Below are positions 21,317-28,509 of a stretch of 29,358 nucleotides of DNA, in pieces. Numbering within the stretch: position 1 is the first letter of the stretch; each line of letters starts with the position of its first letter. The position numbers and the translations under genes are program-made. This DNA comes from a virus: the IMG/VR virus record IMGVR_UViG_3300044960_000724, positions 1-29,358 of that record. One strand, 5' to 3'. Under the pieces are notes generated by a model, which had not been told where the DNA came from, ran no database searches, and worked only from the letters and a program-made list of their open reading frames with translations.

Positions 21317-22048
21317 ATGACGGGCAACCCAGCACAGGCCATTCGGAAACGGTTGAGACAGTTGGGGATAAGCCAGGCGAGGTTTTCTCAGCTCGTAGGG
21401 AAGAGCCCGGGGTGGGCAGCAGCACGCTTTCTACCAGATGTTGAAAGGAGTGTACGTTATTTCCTCTACAAGGAGCCTAGTACGTTTGACCGCATCCTTA
21501 GAGCCTTGAAATGGACCCCGGCAGACTTCGCCCGCGAGACCGGAATAGAGCTCCCCGGTGCTCAACCTACCCCTCTGGAGCGCATGGGGGCGGAGCCCGT
21601 GAGCATGGCCCAGGTCCCCCTGGTGGGGGTGGTCTCCGCCGGACGGGGGGACAGCGAAGCAGGGTTTATGGGGTTCGTGGAGGTCCCCACCGATCTGGTG
21701 AGGCGCTTCCAGGAGCACCTGTACGCCCTTCGGGTGGACGGGGACTCCATGTTCTGCGAGGGCCTCCCATATTCCATCCCCCCGGGGGCCTACGTGGTGG
21801 TCTCTCCCGGCCTGGAAGCTCAGCCCGGAGACCTGGTGGTCGCGTGGGACGAAGAGAACGGGGTCGGTTATCTGAAGGAGTTCAAGCCAAAAACTGACGG
21901 CTACCAGGTCCTCCGAAGCTGGAACCCCGAGGTCCCGCCCATCGTGATCAGGAGTGGAAATCGGGTCCGGATACAGGGCGTGGTGGTGTACGTGAGCTAT
22001 GCTCCCAGGGAGGCCCAGCTCTGGAGCCGCGCAAGGAACTACAATTGA
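21317..22048 (+). CDS. LexA/CI-type phage repressor with S24 peptidase domain
   Basis: A 243-residue repressor. The N-terminal helix-turn-helix (about 5-75, RKRLRQLGISQARFSQLVGKSPGWAAARFL) is joined by a linker to an S24 self-cleavage domain. The predicted cleavage bond is A108-G109 (VVSAGRG), the nucleophile S144 (VDGDSMF) and the general base K187 (GYLKEF). It should keep the prophage silent and be inactivated after DNA damage through RecA. This differs from Mu's own c repressor, which is not a LexA-type protein. No terminator of its own separates it from late cassette C just downstream. Confidence 0.92.
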   Translation: MTGNPAQAIRKRLRQLGISQARFSQLVGKSPGWAAARFLPDVERSVRYFLYKEPSTFDRILRALKWTPADFARETGIELPGAQPTPLERMGAEPVSMAQVPLVGVVSAGRGDSEAGFMGFVEVPTDLVRRFQEHLYALRVDGDSMFCEGLPYSIPPGAYVVVSPGLEAQPGDLVVAWDEENGVGYLKEFKPKTDGYQVLRSWNPEVPPIVIRSGNRVRIQGVVVYVSYAPREAQLWSRARNYN

Positions 22049-22114
22049 CAAGGCCCAAAGGCGGCCCTAAACTAGGGCTAAGGTGCCAGAGTGCCCCCGG
22101 GGAAACCCGGGGGC
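22045..22114 (+). promoter_or_regulatory. Late promoter-leader cassette C (rightward head/tail operon)
   Basis: Plus strand: -35 TTGACA (22045-22050, a perfect consensus), 17 bp, -10 TAAACT (22068-22073), expected start near 22080, then GCTAAGGTGCCAGAGT and a 9-bp hairpin with a GAAA tetraloop, GCCCCCGGG-GAAA-CCCGGGGGC (22093-22114). AAGGCCTTTTTGGGAGG follows, giving a short U-run and then the ribosome site. The -35 overlaps the repressor stop codon. The hairpin plus U-run may also stop read-through from the repressor. Confidence 0.75.
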
Positions 22115-22139
22115 AAGGCCTTTTTGGGAGGCAGGCAGG

Positions 22140-22418
22140 ATGCTGAAACTCATCCGGGTGGTGTACTCCGCCACCGCCCTGGCCGTTCTCGTGGTGGAAG
22201 ACCTGATGGACGGCCAGCCGGGCATTCAGAAGAAGGAGGAGGCGGTGCGAAAGGTTCGGGACCTGGTGGTCTCCTTCCTGGGCTTCTGGCCGAGCTTCAT
22301 CCCCGACGGGGTGGTGGGCTGGGCCATTGACATGGTTGTGGCCGTCTTCAACCGGGACGGGACCTTTCGCAAAGGCGAAGGCGCTCAAGGAGCCGCCGTC
22401 TCCGGGGCGGGAGCCTAG
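22140..22418 (+). CDS. Small membrane-associated protein, first gene of rightward operon
   Basis: A 92-residue protein with a hydrophobic N-terminal segment (LIRVVYSATALAVLVVEDL) and further amphipathic or hydrophobic stretches (VVSFLGFWPSFI and VVGWAIDMVVAVFN), then a polar Gly/Ala tail. It could be a holin or a head-associated small protein. No family is recognised. I chose the ATG at 22140, preceded by GGGAGG. A longer frame from GTG at 22083 would translate the leader hairpin. Confidence 0.6.
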   Translation: MLKLIRVVYSATALAVLVVEDLMDGQPGIQKKEEAVRKVRDLVVSFLGFWPSFIPDGVVGWAIDMVVAVFNRDGTFRKGEGAQGAAVSGAGA

Positions 22419-22581
22419 CTGGCCCCTCTCCCCGGAGACGGCCCGGCTGGAGAACCGCGCCTACTGGGGGATAGCGCTACGGAGGCCCTATGCCGAGTTT
22501 GACCGGCTCGCCCCGGAGTACCAGTACCTCCACCCCGACCTTTTCCGGCGTGCTGCGCGTGGCCTTGCAGGACGCGCCTAG
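22327..22581 (+). CDS. Possible small overlapping ORF before the protease gene
   Basis: The frame from about 22381 to 22581 has strongly Thermus-like codon use (GCC, CTC, GAG, TAC and CAC dominate) and encodes ARLENRAYWGIALRRPYAEF followed by more of the same style. That suggests real coding, but no good start is visible: TTG at 22327 or 22336 lies inside the previous gene. It overlaps the protease start by about 90 nt. Function unknown. Confidence 0.35.
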   Translation: MTWLWPSSTGTGPFAKAKALKEPPSPGREPSWPLSPETARLENRAYWGIALRRPYAEFDRLAPEYQYLHPDLFRRAARGLAGRA

Positions 22582-23503
22582 CCGCATCCCCCTTCACCCC
22601 TACGGGGAGTTCGTGGGAAACGGCATCCTCTTCGTCTTTGACGAGGAGAGCCTGCGCCTGGCCCGCGAGGACCTGCAGCGGCGGGGCGTGCCCTGGGTCC
22701 TGGATTTTCATCATCAGACCCTGCAGGTCCAGGAGGGGACGGCCCAGGAGGCCCCGGCGGCGGGCTTCGTGGTGGACGTGGAGGTGGGGGACGACGGCTT
22801 CGTCTACGGGGTGGTGGAGTGGTCGGAGACGGGGCGGGAGCGGGTGGCCAGGGGAGAGTACGCCTACGTCTCCCCGGTCTTCTACTACGAGCCCACCCCG
22901 GACGAGCAGGGACGCCACCGGGTCCTGGGGTACCACAGCTTCGCCCTCACGAACACCCCGGGGATCCGGTTCCAGAAACGGATTGAAGCGGAGGCGGACA
23001 TGCTGGAAAGACTCAGGCGGACGCTGGGCCTGGGGGAGACGGCCACCGAGGAGGAGGTCTTCCAGGCCCTGGAGGACCTGAAGACGAAGGCCGAGGTGGG
23101 GCGGGTGGCCCTGGAGGTCGGGATGCCCGCCCAGCCGCTGGAGCTCAAGGCGACCCTCCTCCGGCTCCTCGCGGCTCAAGACGCCCTGGAGGAGCTGGAG
23201 AAGGCCCGGCAGGAGCTCGCCCGGCTCCGGACCGAGGCCCTGGAGGAGAAGGCGCAGGCCCTGGTCCGGGCCGCCTTAGAGGAGGGCCGGGTCCTGCCCC
23301 ATCAGAGGGAGTTCTGGCTCATGCAGGCCCGGGCCGACCTGGAGGCGACCCGGAAGGCCCTGGAGGGCCTGCCTCGCCTGGTGCCCACCGAGCTCCCGCA
23401 GCTGGGGGCCGAGCGGCGGGCCCTGGAGCGGGACCCCGCGGAGGAGATCCGCCGTCGGCTCGGGGTCTCCGACGAGGCGTGGAGAAAATACGGAGGTGAC
23501 TGA
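22490..23503 (+). CDS. I: Prohead protease with scaffold domain (Mu gpI-like)
   Basis: A 337-residue protein. The N-terminal half (to about 165) is the Mu I-like peptidase (IPLHPYGEFVGNGILFVFDEE, then WVLDFHHQTLQ, then GFVVDVEVGDDGFVYGVVEWSETG, then YAYVSPVF). The Glu/Leu-rich C-terminal half is the helical scaffold. The protease should mature the prohead after scaffold-assisted assembly. The ATG at 22490 has GGAGG 4 nt upstream, but its first 20 residues (Ser/Thr-rich) look atypical. GTG at 22550 is an alternative. In Mu this gene is close downstream of F. Confidence 0.83.
   Translation: MPSLTGSPRSTSTSTPTFSGVLRVALQDAPSRIPLHPYGEFVGNGILFVFDEESLRLAREDLQRRGVPWVLDFHHQTLQVQEGTAQEAPAAGFVVDVEVGDDGFVYGVVEWSETGRERVARGEYAYVSPVFYYEPTPDEQGRHRVLGYHSFALTNTPGIRFQKRIEAEADMLERLRRTLGLGETATEEEVFQALEDLKTKAEVGRVALEVGMPAQPLELKATLLRLLAAQDALEELEKARQELARLRTEALEEKAQALVRAALEEGRVLPHQREFWLMQARADLEATRKALEGLPRLVPTELPQLGAERRALERDPAEEIRRRLGVSDEAWRKYGGD
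23000..23503 (+). CDS. Z: Scaffold protein from internal start (Mu gpZ-like)
   Basis: An in-frame ATG at 23000 has GGAGG (22990-22994) exactly 5 nt upstream, within the protease gene. Translation from it gives a 167-residue, highly helical, charged protein (MLERLRRTLGLGE, then EELEKARQELARLRTEALEE). In Mu, the scaffold Z is made the same way from the 3' part of gene I, and lambda C/Nu3 is analogous. The internal site is seen. Its use is inferred. Confidence 0.7.
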   Translation: MLERLRRTLGLGETATEEEVFQALEDLKTKAEVGRVALEVGMPAQPLELKATLLRLLAAQDALEELEKARQELARLRTEALEEKAQALVRAALEEGRVLPHQREFWLMQARADLEATRKALEGLPRLVPTELPQLGAERRALERDPAEEIRRRLGVSDEAWRKYGGD

Positions 23504-23898
23504 TGGGGTTTGACACCGAGCGCTGGTACGGAGCGGACGTCCTGGTCCTGCCTGTGGCGGCGGGGCAGACTATCCGCCAGGGGGCCATCGTGGTGGTCCA
23601 CGGCGGCTACGCGAAGGAGGCCCCCGCGGGGGGCTCGTCCGCCATCGCCGCCGGGCGGGCCGAGCACGACGTGGACAACACGGGCGGGGCCAACGGCGAC
23701 AAGACGGTGGAGGTCCGGCGGGGAGTCTTCCGCCTGGAGGCGGACCCGGCCGACGCCCCGGGACAGACCGAACTCCTCAAGGACGTCTACCTCTCCGGCC
23801 CCAACACCGTGGCCAAGACCAGCGCGTCCAACAGCCGGCCTAAGGCGGGCAAGCTCCTCCGGCTGGAAGGGGGCTACGCCTGGGTGGAGGTGTACTGA
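23503..23898 (+). CDS. Head decoration-like protein
   Basis: A 131-residue protein between scaffold and major capsid, the usual place of a decoration protein. It is beta-rich with Gly/Ala/Thr loops (DVLVLPVAAGQTIRQGAIVVVHGGYAKEA, then VEVRRGVFRLEADPAD), matching the small beta-barrel of head decoration proteins (DUF2190/gpD style). Capsid stabilisation would suit a thermophilic virion. The ATG overlaps the protease stop as TGATG. Confidence 0.72.
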   Translation: MGFDTERWYGADVLVLPVAAGQTIRQGAIVVVHGGYAKEAPAGGSSAIAAGRAEHDVDNTGGANGDKTVEVRRGVFRLEADPADAPGQTELLKDVYLSGPNTVAKTSASNSRPKAGKLLRLEGGYAWVEVY

Positions 23899-24797
23899 TG
23901 GTCCTGAACCGCGAGAACCTGAACGCCTTGAGCCGCTCCTTCCGGGCCCTCACCTTTGAGGCCCGCGAGGGCTACCAGCCCCTCTGGTCTCGGATCGCCG
24001 CCGAGGTGCCCTCCGAGGGGCGGGCCAACTACTACGCCTGGCTGGAGAGCCTGCCCCAGGTGCGCGCCTGGGTGGGAGAGCGCCAGGTGCAGAACCTGAC
24101 CGCCCAGGTCTACGCCCTGGAGAACGAGAAGTTTGAGATGACCGTGGCCGTGAAGCGGGACGACGTGGAGGACGACCAGGTCGGCCTCTACGCCCCCCTC
24201 TTCCGCCAGCTGGGCCTGAAGGCGGCGGAGCACGACGACCAGCTCATCTTCACCCTTCTCAAAGAGGGCTTCACCCGGAAGGCCTACGACGGCCTCGCCT
24301 TCTTCGCCACCAACCACAAGATCGGGAAGCAGACGGTCTCCAATCGGGGGGCCGTCCCCCTCACCCGGGAGAACTTCCGGGCCGCCCTGGCCCAGATGCG
24401 CTCCCTCACGGACGAGAAGGGCTCCCCCCTCGGCTTCTTCTACCGCAAGCCCATTTACCTGGTGGTGGGGCCCGCCCTGGAGAGCACCGCCCTGGAGATC
24501 GTGGGAGTCCAGACCCTCCCCGCGGGCGGGGCCAACCCCGATTACCAGGCGGCGGAGATCCTCCTCTCCCCCTGGCTGGTGGGCGGGGCCGAGCCCTACT
24601 GGTTCCTCTTGGACGGGGCCCAAGCCCTGCGCCCCTTCGTCCTCCAGAGGCGGAGTCGTCCCGAGTGGGTCCAGAAGGAAGACCCCGAGACCTCCGACGA
24701 GGTCTTCGCCCGGGACGTGATCGTCTACGGCCTCCGGGAGCGGAAGGCGGCGGGCTACCTCTTCTGGCAGCTCGCCTACGGCTCCACCGGCTCGTGA
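23898..24797 (+). CDS. T: Major capsid protein (Mu gpT-like)
   Basis: A 299-residue HK97-fold head protein. It shows the Mu gpT family pattern: an N-terminal NALSRSFRALTFEAREGYQPLWSRIA, then LPQVRAWVGERQVQNL, EKFEMTVAVKRDDVEDDQVGLY, AYDGLAFFATNHKIG and late KPIYLVVGPALESTALEI. The gene follows the decoration protein as TGATG. Full length for the family (about 300). Confidence 0.93.
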   Translation: MVLNRENLNALSRSFRALTFEAREGYQPLWSRIAAEVPSEGRANYYAWLESLPQVRAWVGERQVQNLTAQVYALENEKFEMTVAVKRDDVEDDQVGLYAPLFRQLGLKAAEHDDQLIFTLLKEGFTRKAYDGLAFFATNHKIGKQTVSNRGAVPLTRENFRAALAQMRSLTDEKGSPLGFFYRKPIYLVVGPALESTALEIVGVQTLPAGGANPDYQAAEILLSPWLVGGAEPYWFLLDGAQALRPFVLQRRSRPEWVQKEDPETSDEVFARDVIVYGLRERKAAGYLFWQLAYGSTGS

Positions 24798-25231
24798 TCA
24801 CCCTGGACGACCTGAAAAACGCCCTGCCCCAGGACGTCCTCCTCTACCTGGTGGACGAAGAGGGGGCGGGGACCCTCTCCCCGGATGGGGAGGCCCGAGC
24901 CCAAGCCGCCCTCCGGGAGGCCTGGGGGGAGGTGGAGAGCTACCTGGCCCAGCGCTACGCCCTCCCCCTCCCCACCCTCCCCGAGGTCCTGAGGGCGAAA
25001 GCGGTGGACATCGCCGTCTACCGCCTGATGATGCGCCGGGGCATCCGCCCGGGAAGCCCGGACGAGGCGGTGGTGGAGCGCTACCGGGCCGCCGTCAGCT
25101 TCCTGCGGGACGTGGCCACGGGCAAAGCCAGCCTGCCCCTCCCCCCTACGAGCCAGCCCGCCCAACCTAAGGGCGGGGCGAAAATCCGCGGGGAGAGGAC
25201 TTTCAGCCGAAAGAGCCTGGAGGACTTCTGA
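24794..25231 (+). CDS. Head completion protein (DUF1320, Mu gp36-like)
   Basis: A 145-residue helical protein of the head-tail connector. The first part has the DUF1320 pattern (AALREAWGEVESYLAQRYALPLPTLPEVLRAKAVDIAVYRLMMRRG, then VERYRAAVSFLRDVATGKASL). I chose the GTG at 24794, giving a GTGA overlap with the capsid stop. The C-terminus ends with a Pro/Gln linker and basic FSRKSLEDF. Confidence 0.85.
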   Translation: MITLDDLKNALPQDVLLYLVDEEGAGTLSPDGEARAQAALREAWGEVESYLAQRYALPLPTLPEVLRAKAVDIAVYRLMMRRGIRPGSPDEAVVERYRAAVSFLRDVATGKASLPLPPTSQPAQPKGGAKIRGERTFSRKSLEDF

Positions 25232-25723
25232 ATGGGCGTCCGGCTCACAGGAGACTGGGAATCGCTAGGGGCGCACCTCCGCACCCTGGCGAACGGCGTC
25301 CCCGAACGGGTCACGCGGGCCGTCGCCGAAGGGGCGGCCTCCCGCACCATCCGCCGCTTTGACGAGCAGAAGGGGCCCGACGGCCGCCCCTGGCCCCCCC
25401 TGAGCCCGGCCACGCTGATGGGCGAGGTGGGGCCGAAAGACCGGCTCAAGGGCGGAGGCTTCTCGGCCCGGGCCCGGAGGCGGATGGCCCTCCGCAAGGC
25501 CCTCATCCGCACCGGGCGGCTCAGGAACTCCATCGCCTGGAAGGTGATGGGGTCCAGGGTCTATGTGGGCACCAACGTGGCCTACGCCCGCATCCACCAG
25601 TTCGGGGGCCGCGCGGGTCGGGGGCGGAAGGTGCGCATCCCCGCCCGCCCCTTTCTGGGCTTCTCCGAGGAGGATTTGGAGGAAGTAGAGGCCCTCCTCC
25701 GGGAGTGGCTGAGGAGGCCGTGA
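25232..25723 (+). CDS. G: Virion morphogenesis protein (Mu gpG-like)
   Basis: A 163-residue protein of the phage virion morphogenesis family (P2 gpS/Mu G type). The N-terminal half holds the segment DEQKGPDGRPWPPLSPATL. The C-terminal VGTNVAYARIHQFGGRAGRG, then RIPARPFLGFSEEDLEEVEALL is the family signature. It helps complete the tail or head-tail joint. The ATG follows the previous stop at once. Confidence 0.88.
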   Translation: MGVRLTGDWESLGAHLRTLANGVPERVTRAVAEGAASRTIRRFDEQKGPDGRPWPPLSPATLMGEVGPKDRLKGGGFSARARRRMALRKALIRTGRLRNSIAWKVMGSRVYVGTNVAYARIHQFGGRAGRGRKVRIPARPFLGFSEEDLEEVEALLREWLRRP

Positions 25724-26211
25724 TCCGCGAGGCGTTCGACTACATCAGAAACGCCTGCCTTACGGCGGGCCTACCCCCGGCCCGGGTCCTCACGGGGAAG
25801 ACGCGGGAGGACGTCTACCGGGTGGCCCCGGCCGCCCTCCTCCTCCCCCTGGGGGGGAGCCTGCGCAGGGACGGGAGCCGGGTGGGAGGGGCGGCCCACA
25901 CCACCCACCGCCGCCTCTACGGGGGGAGCCTCCGGGTCCGCCTGGAGCTCTACGCCCGCGGCCCAGAGGAGCTGGACCGGCTCCTGGTGGGGGTCCTCCG
26001 CTACCTGTGGGAGACCCCCTTCCGGGTGGGGGACGACCCCCACGCCCGGCTGAACGAGATCGCCCTCTCCTACCTGGACGAGGAGGGGGCCCTCATGACC
26101 GAGCACGCCCTCGCCCTGGAGGTGCCGCTGGAGGTGGCCCTCTACGAGGACACCCCCTGGGTACCCGTGGAGGTGGTGGTGGAGGAGGGCGGCCTAGAAA
26201 AGGAGGTTTAG
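25720..26211 (+). CDS. Tail terminator-like protein (Mu gp37 position, DUF1834-like)
   Basis: A 163-residue protein with an alpha/beta mix typical of tail terminators (LRVRLELYARGPEELDRLLVGVLRYLWET, then ARLNEIALSYLDEEGALMTEHALALEVPLEVALYE). It should cap the tube and link it to the head. The GTG at 25720 overlaps the G stop (GTGA), but its ribosome site is very close. GTG at 25705 is an alternative giving five more residues. Confidence 0.65.
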   Translation: MIREAFDYIRNACLTAGLPPARVLTGKTREDVYRVAPAALLLPLGGSLRRDGSRVGGAAHTTHRRLYGGSLRVRLELYARGPEELDRLLVGVLRYLWETPFRVGDDPHARLNEIALSYLDEEGALMTEHALALEVPLEVALYEDTPWVPVEVVVEEGGLEKEV

Positions 26212-26412
26212 ATGGGCAAGGAGCAGGAAGTGAAGCAGGACGCGCCCACCGCCACCGTGGAGGAGCACGCCGAGGCCCTGGGCGTGCCCGCCTGGGCCCT
26301 GGCGGGCCTCCGGGTGCGCATGGGCTGGGCCGTGGGGGCGCAGGTCTCGCGCGCCCAGTTTGAGCGGGCCCTCCGGGAGTTCCTCCGGGGGCCCACCGTG
26401 AAGGAGGAGTAG
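26212..26412 (+). CDS. Small protein before the tail sheath gene
   Basis: A 66-residue protein with one central helix pair (EEHAEALGVPAWALAGLRVRMGW, then RAQFERALREFLRGPTVKEE). Mu-like phages often have a short gene here (gp38 region). Function unknown. A strong AAGGAGG lies 6 nt before the ATG. A single base separates its stop from the sheath ATG. Confidence 0.7.
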   Translation: MGKEQEVKQDAPTATVEEHAEALGVPAWALAGLRVRMGWAVGAQVSRAQFERALREFLRGPTVKEE

Positions 26413-26413
26413 C

Positions 26414-27826
26414 ATGGCGAGGCTTCCCGGCGTATACCCGGAAATCCAAGACGGTGGCCTGGGCCTCGTCCCCCCCGCCGGGGACGGGCAGCGGGTGGTC
26501 GTGGGGGTTTCCTCCCAGGGGCCCGTGAACCAGGTCATGGGCTTCAGTGACCTGGCCCAGGTGCCCGCCGCCCTGGGCACCGGCCCCCTGGCCCGGGCCG
26601 TGGCCGACCAGCTGGCCTACGGGGGCGGGCAGGTCTACGCGGTGCGGGCCCAGGGGGACATCGCGGGAACGGTCTCCGCGGCGGCGGAAAACCCCGCCTC
26701 CCCCGCCGTCACCCTGACCGGCTCCCCCCTGGACGCCTACGAGGTGGAGATCCAGATCGTCCGAGGAGGGGCGGTGGGCACGGCCACCTTCACCTACAGC
26801 CTGGACGGTGGGGACACGGTCAGCCCGGAGACCACCACCGCCAGCACCGTTCCCCTCCCGGGCACGGGGCTCACCCTCAACTTCGCCGCCGGAACCTACA
26901 CGGCCGGGGTGGTCTACCGCTTCACCGCCACCGCCCCCAGGGCGAGCGTCTCCTCCGTCCAGGCGGCCATCCGCGAGGCCCTGAGCTCCAACCTTCTCTA
27001 CGAGTACATCCAGGTGGCCCAGCCCACGGACGCGGCCATGTGGGCCGCCCTGGACGCCCTGGCCCTGGAGGCGGAGAACAACTTCCGCTACATCTTCTTC
27101 CTCACCGAAACCACGCCCCCGGGGCAGGACGTGGACGCGTGGGTGAACGCCCGCCTGGCGGAGAAGACAAGCTTCAGCTCCAAGCGGGTGATGATCGTGG
27201 CTGCCTGGGCCGAGGTGGTGGACACCCTCACGGGCAGGCTCACCGTGCAGAGCCTGGCCGCCCGCATCGGCGCCCGCATCAGCCGGAACCCCGTCCACGT
27301 CTCCCCGGCTTGGGTGCAGCAGGGCCCCCTGTCCGGCGTGATCCAGGTGGCCCCCTTCATCGTCACCCCCTACGGGAAGCAAAGCCGCTTCAACAACGCC
27401 CACGCCCTGGCTCTGGACCAGGCGGGCTTCACCACCGTCTACCGGCTCATCGGACGGGACGGCTGGTTTGTGGTGGACGGCCGCACGGCCGCACCCCCCA
27501 CCAGCGACTACCTCATCGTCCAAAACCGCCGGGTCATGGACAAGGCCGTCACTCAGGTGCGCCAGAGCCTCCTGGACTTCGTCCAGTGGCACGTGGACCC
27601 CACCGCCCTGGAGGCCTCCCTGGCCAGCCTGGTGGCCCGGGCCAACACCCCCCTCCGGGTCATGCAGACGAACGGGGAGATCGCCCGGGGCCGGGTGGTG
27701 GTCCCCCCGGGCCAAGACATCCTGGCCTCCCGCACCCTGCGACTGCAGGTGCGCGTGGTGCCCCTGGGGTACCTGCGGGAGATCGTCCTGGACATCGGCT
27801 TTGAAAACCCCTTCCTGGCGGGCTGA
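26414..27826 (+). CDS. Tail sheath protein (Mu gpL-like)
   Basis: A 470-residue contractile sheath subunit, proof that this is a myovirus. The N-terminal MARLPGVYPEIQDGGLG, then RVVVGVSSQGPVNQVMGFSDL belongs to the usual sheath start. A Gly/Thr-rich beta insert (residues about 95-180) is the variable outer domain. The C-terminal NGEIARGRVVVPPGQDILAS then VRVVPLGYLREIVLDIGFENPF is the conserved core that interlocks neighbouring subunits. Confidence 0.93.
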   Translation: MARLPGVYPEIQDGGLGLVPPAGDGQRVVVGVSSQGPVNQVMGFSDLAQVPAALGTGPLARAVADQLAYGGGQVYAVRAQGDIAGTVSAAAENPASPAVTLTGSPLDAYEVEIQIVRGGAVGTATFTYSLDGGDTVSPETTTASTVPLPGTGLTLNFAAGTYTAGVVYRFTATAPRASVSSVQAAIREALSSNLLYEYIQVAQPTDAAMWAALDALALEAENNFRYIFFLTETTPPGQDVDAWVNARLAEKTSFSSKRVMIVAAWAEVVDTLTGRLTVQSLAARIGARISRNPVHVSPAWVQQGPLSGVIQVAPFIVTPYGKQSRFNNAHALALDQAGFTTVYRLIGRDGWFVVDGRTAAPPTSDYLIVQNRRVMDKAVTQVRQSLLDFVQWHVDPTALEASLASLVARANTPLRVMQTNGEIARGRVVVPPGQDILASRTLRLQVRVVPLGYLREIVLDIGFENPFLAG

Positions 27827-27837
27827 GGAGGTAACGC

Positions 27838-28251
27838 ATGCCCATCAACGGCCGCTACTACGACTGGGAGCACATCACCATCCAGGTGAACGGCCAGACC
27901 CTGGCGGACGTCCTGTCCATTGACTACGAGGACTCCGAGAAGGTGAACCCCATCTTCGGCAAGGGGCGCACCCCTCGGGGCTACACCAAGGGTAACTACG
28001 AGGGCTCCGGGAAGCTCACCCTCCTGCGGGAGGAGTACGACCGCCTCCGGGCCGCGGCACCGGAGGGGAACGTGCTGAAGCTGAAGCCCTTTGACGTGGT
28101 GGTCTCCTACGAGAAGGAGGAGGCCACCGTCACCGACACCCTCAAGGAGTGCCTCTTCACCAAGCGGAGCTTCGGCGGCATGGAGCAAGACACCGAGAAG
28201 ATCACCGTGGAGCTGGAGTTCAGCATCCTGGGCGGAGTGGAGCACGGCTAG
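27838..28251 (+). CDS. Tail tube protein (Mu gpM-like)
   Basis: A 137-residue tube subunit. The pattern NGRYYDWEHITIQVNGQTLADVLSIDYEDSEKV, then GKGRTPRGYTKGNYEGSGKLTLLREEY and KRSFGGMEQDTEKITVELEFSILGG is that of Mu-type tubes, a single small beta-barrel that stacks in hexamers. Strong GAGGAGGTAA precedes the ATG. Confidence 0.92.
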   Translation: MPINGRYYDWEHITIQVNGQTLADVLSIDYEDSEKVNPIFGKGRTPRGYTKGNYEGSGKLTLLREEYDRLRAAAPEGNVLKLKPFDVVVSYEKEEATVTDTLKECLFTKRSFGGMEQDTEKITVELEFSILGGVEHG

Positions 28252-28260
28252 GAGGCATAG

Positions 28261-28509
28261 ATGGCGGAAAAGCCCTTCTACACCTTCACGATTGAGGCAA
28301 AGACCTTCGGCTTCAAGCGGCCGGACATCCACCAGGTGGACCGGTACACGACCAAGGCCCGAACCGCCCCCGCCAGTTCCTCTCTGGAGTTCACCCGGGA
28401 GCTCGCCCTGGAGCCCGAGGCCTGGCGCGCCGCCACCGAGGAGAAGCCCCTCGCCGCCCTGGCCGTCGCGAACGGCATCCTGGAGGCCCTGGGTTTGCCC
28501 AATGTCTGA
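28261..28509 (+). CDS. Tail assembly chaperone, short form (gpE-like)
   Basis: An 82-residue chaperone that coats the tape measure during tail assembly. It begins EKPFYTFTIEAKTFGFKRPDIHQVDRYTTKA, then LALEPEAWRAATEEKPLAALAVANGILEALG, a pattern of small E proteins. The gene ends in TGA at 28507-28509 shortly after a GGGTTTG slippery site at 28491-28497, where a fraction of ribosomes probably shifts to give a longer form. RBS AGGAGG lies 5 nt upstream of the ATG. Confidence 0.8.
   Translation: MAEKPFYTFTIEAKTFGFKRPDIHQVDRYTTKARTAPASSSLEFTRELALEPEAWRAATEEKPLAALAVANGILEALGLPNV

Noticed and set aside
22083-22139. Extended start of the small membrane protein at 22083
   Set aside because: It would begin at the transcription start region and read through the hairpin. 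The ATG at 22140 has a good ribosome site.
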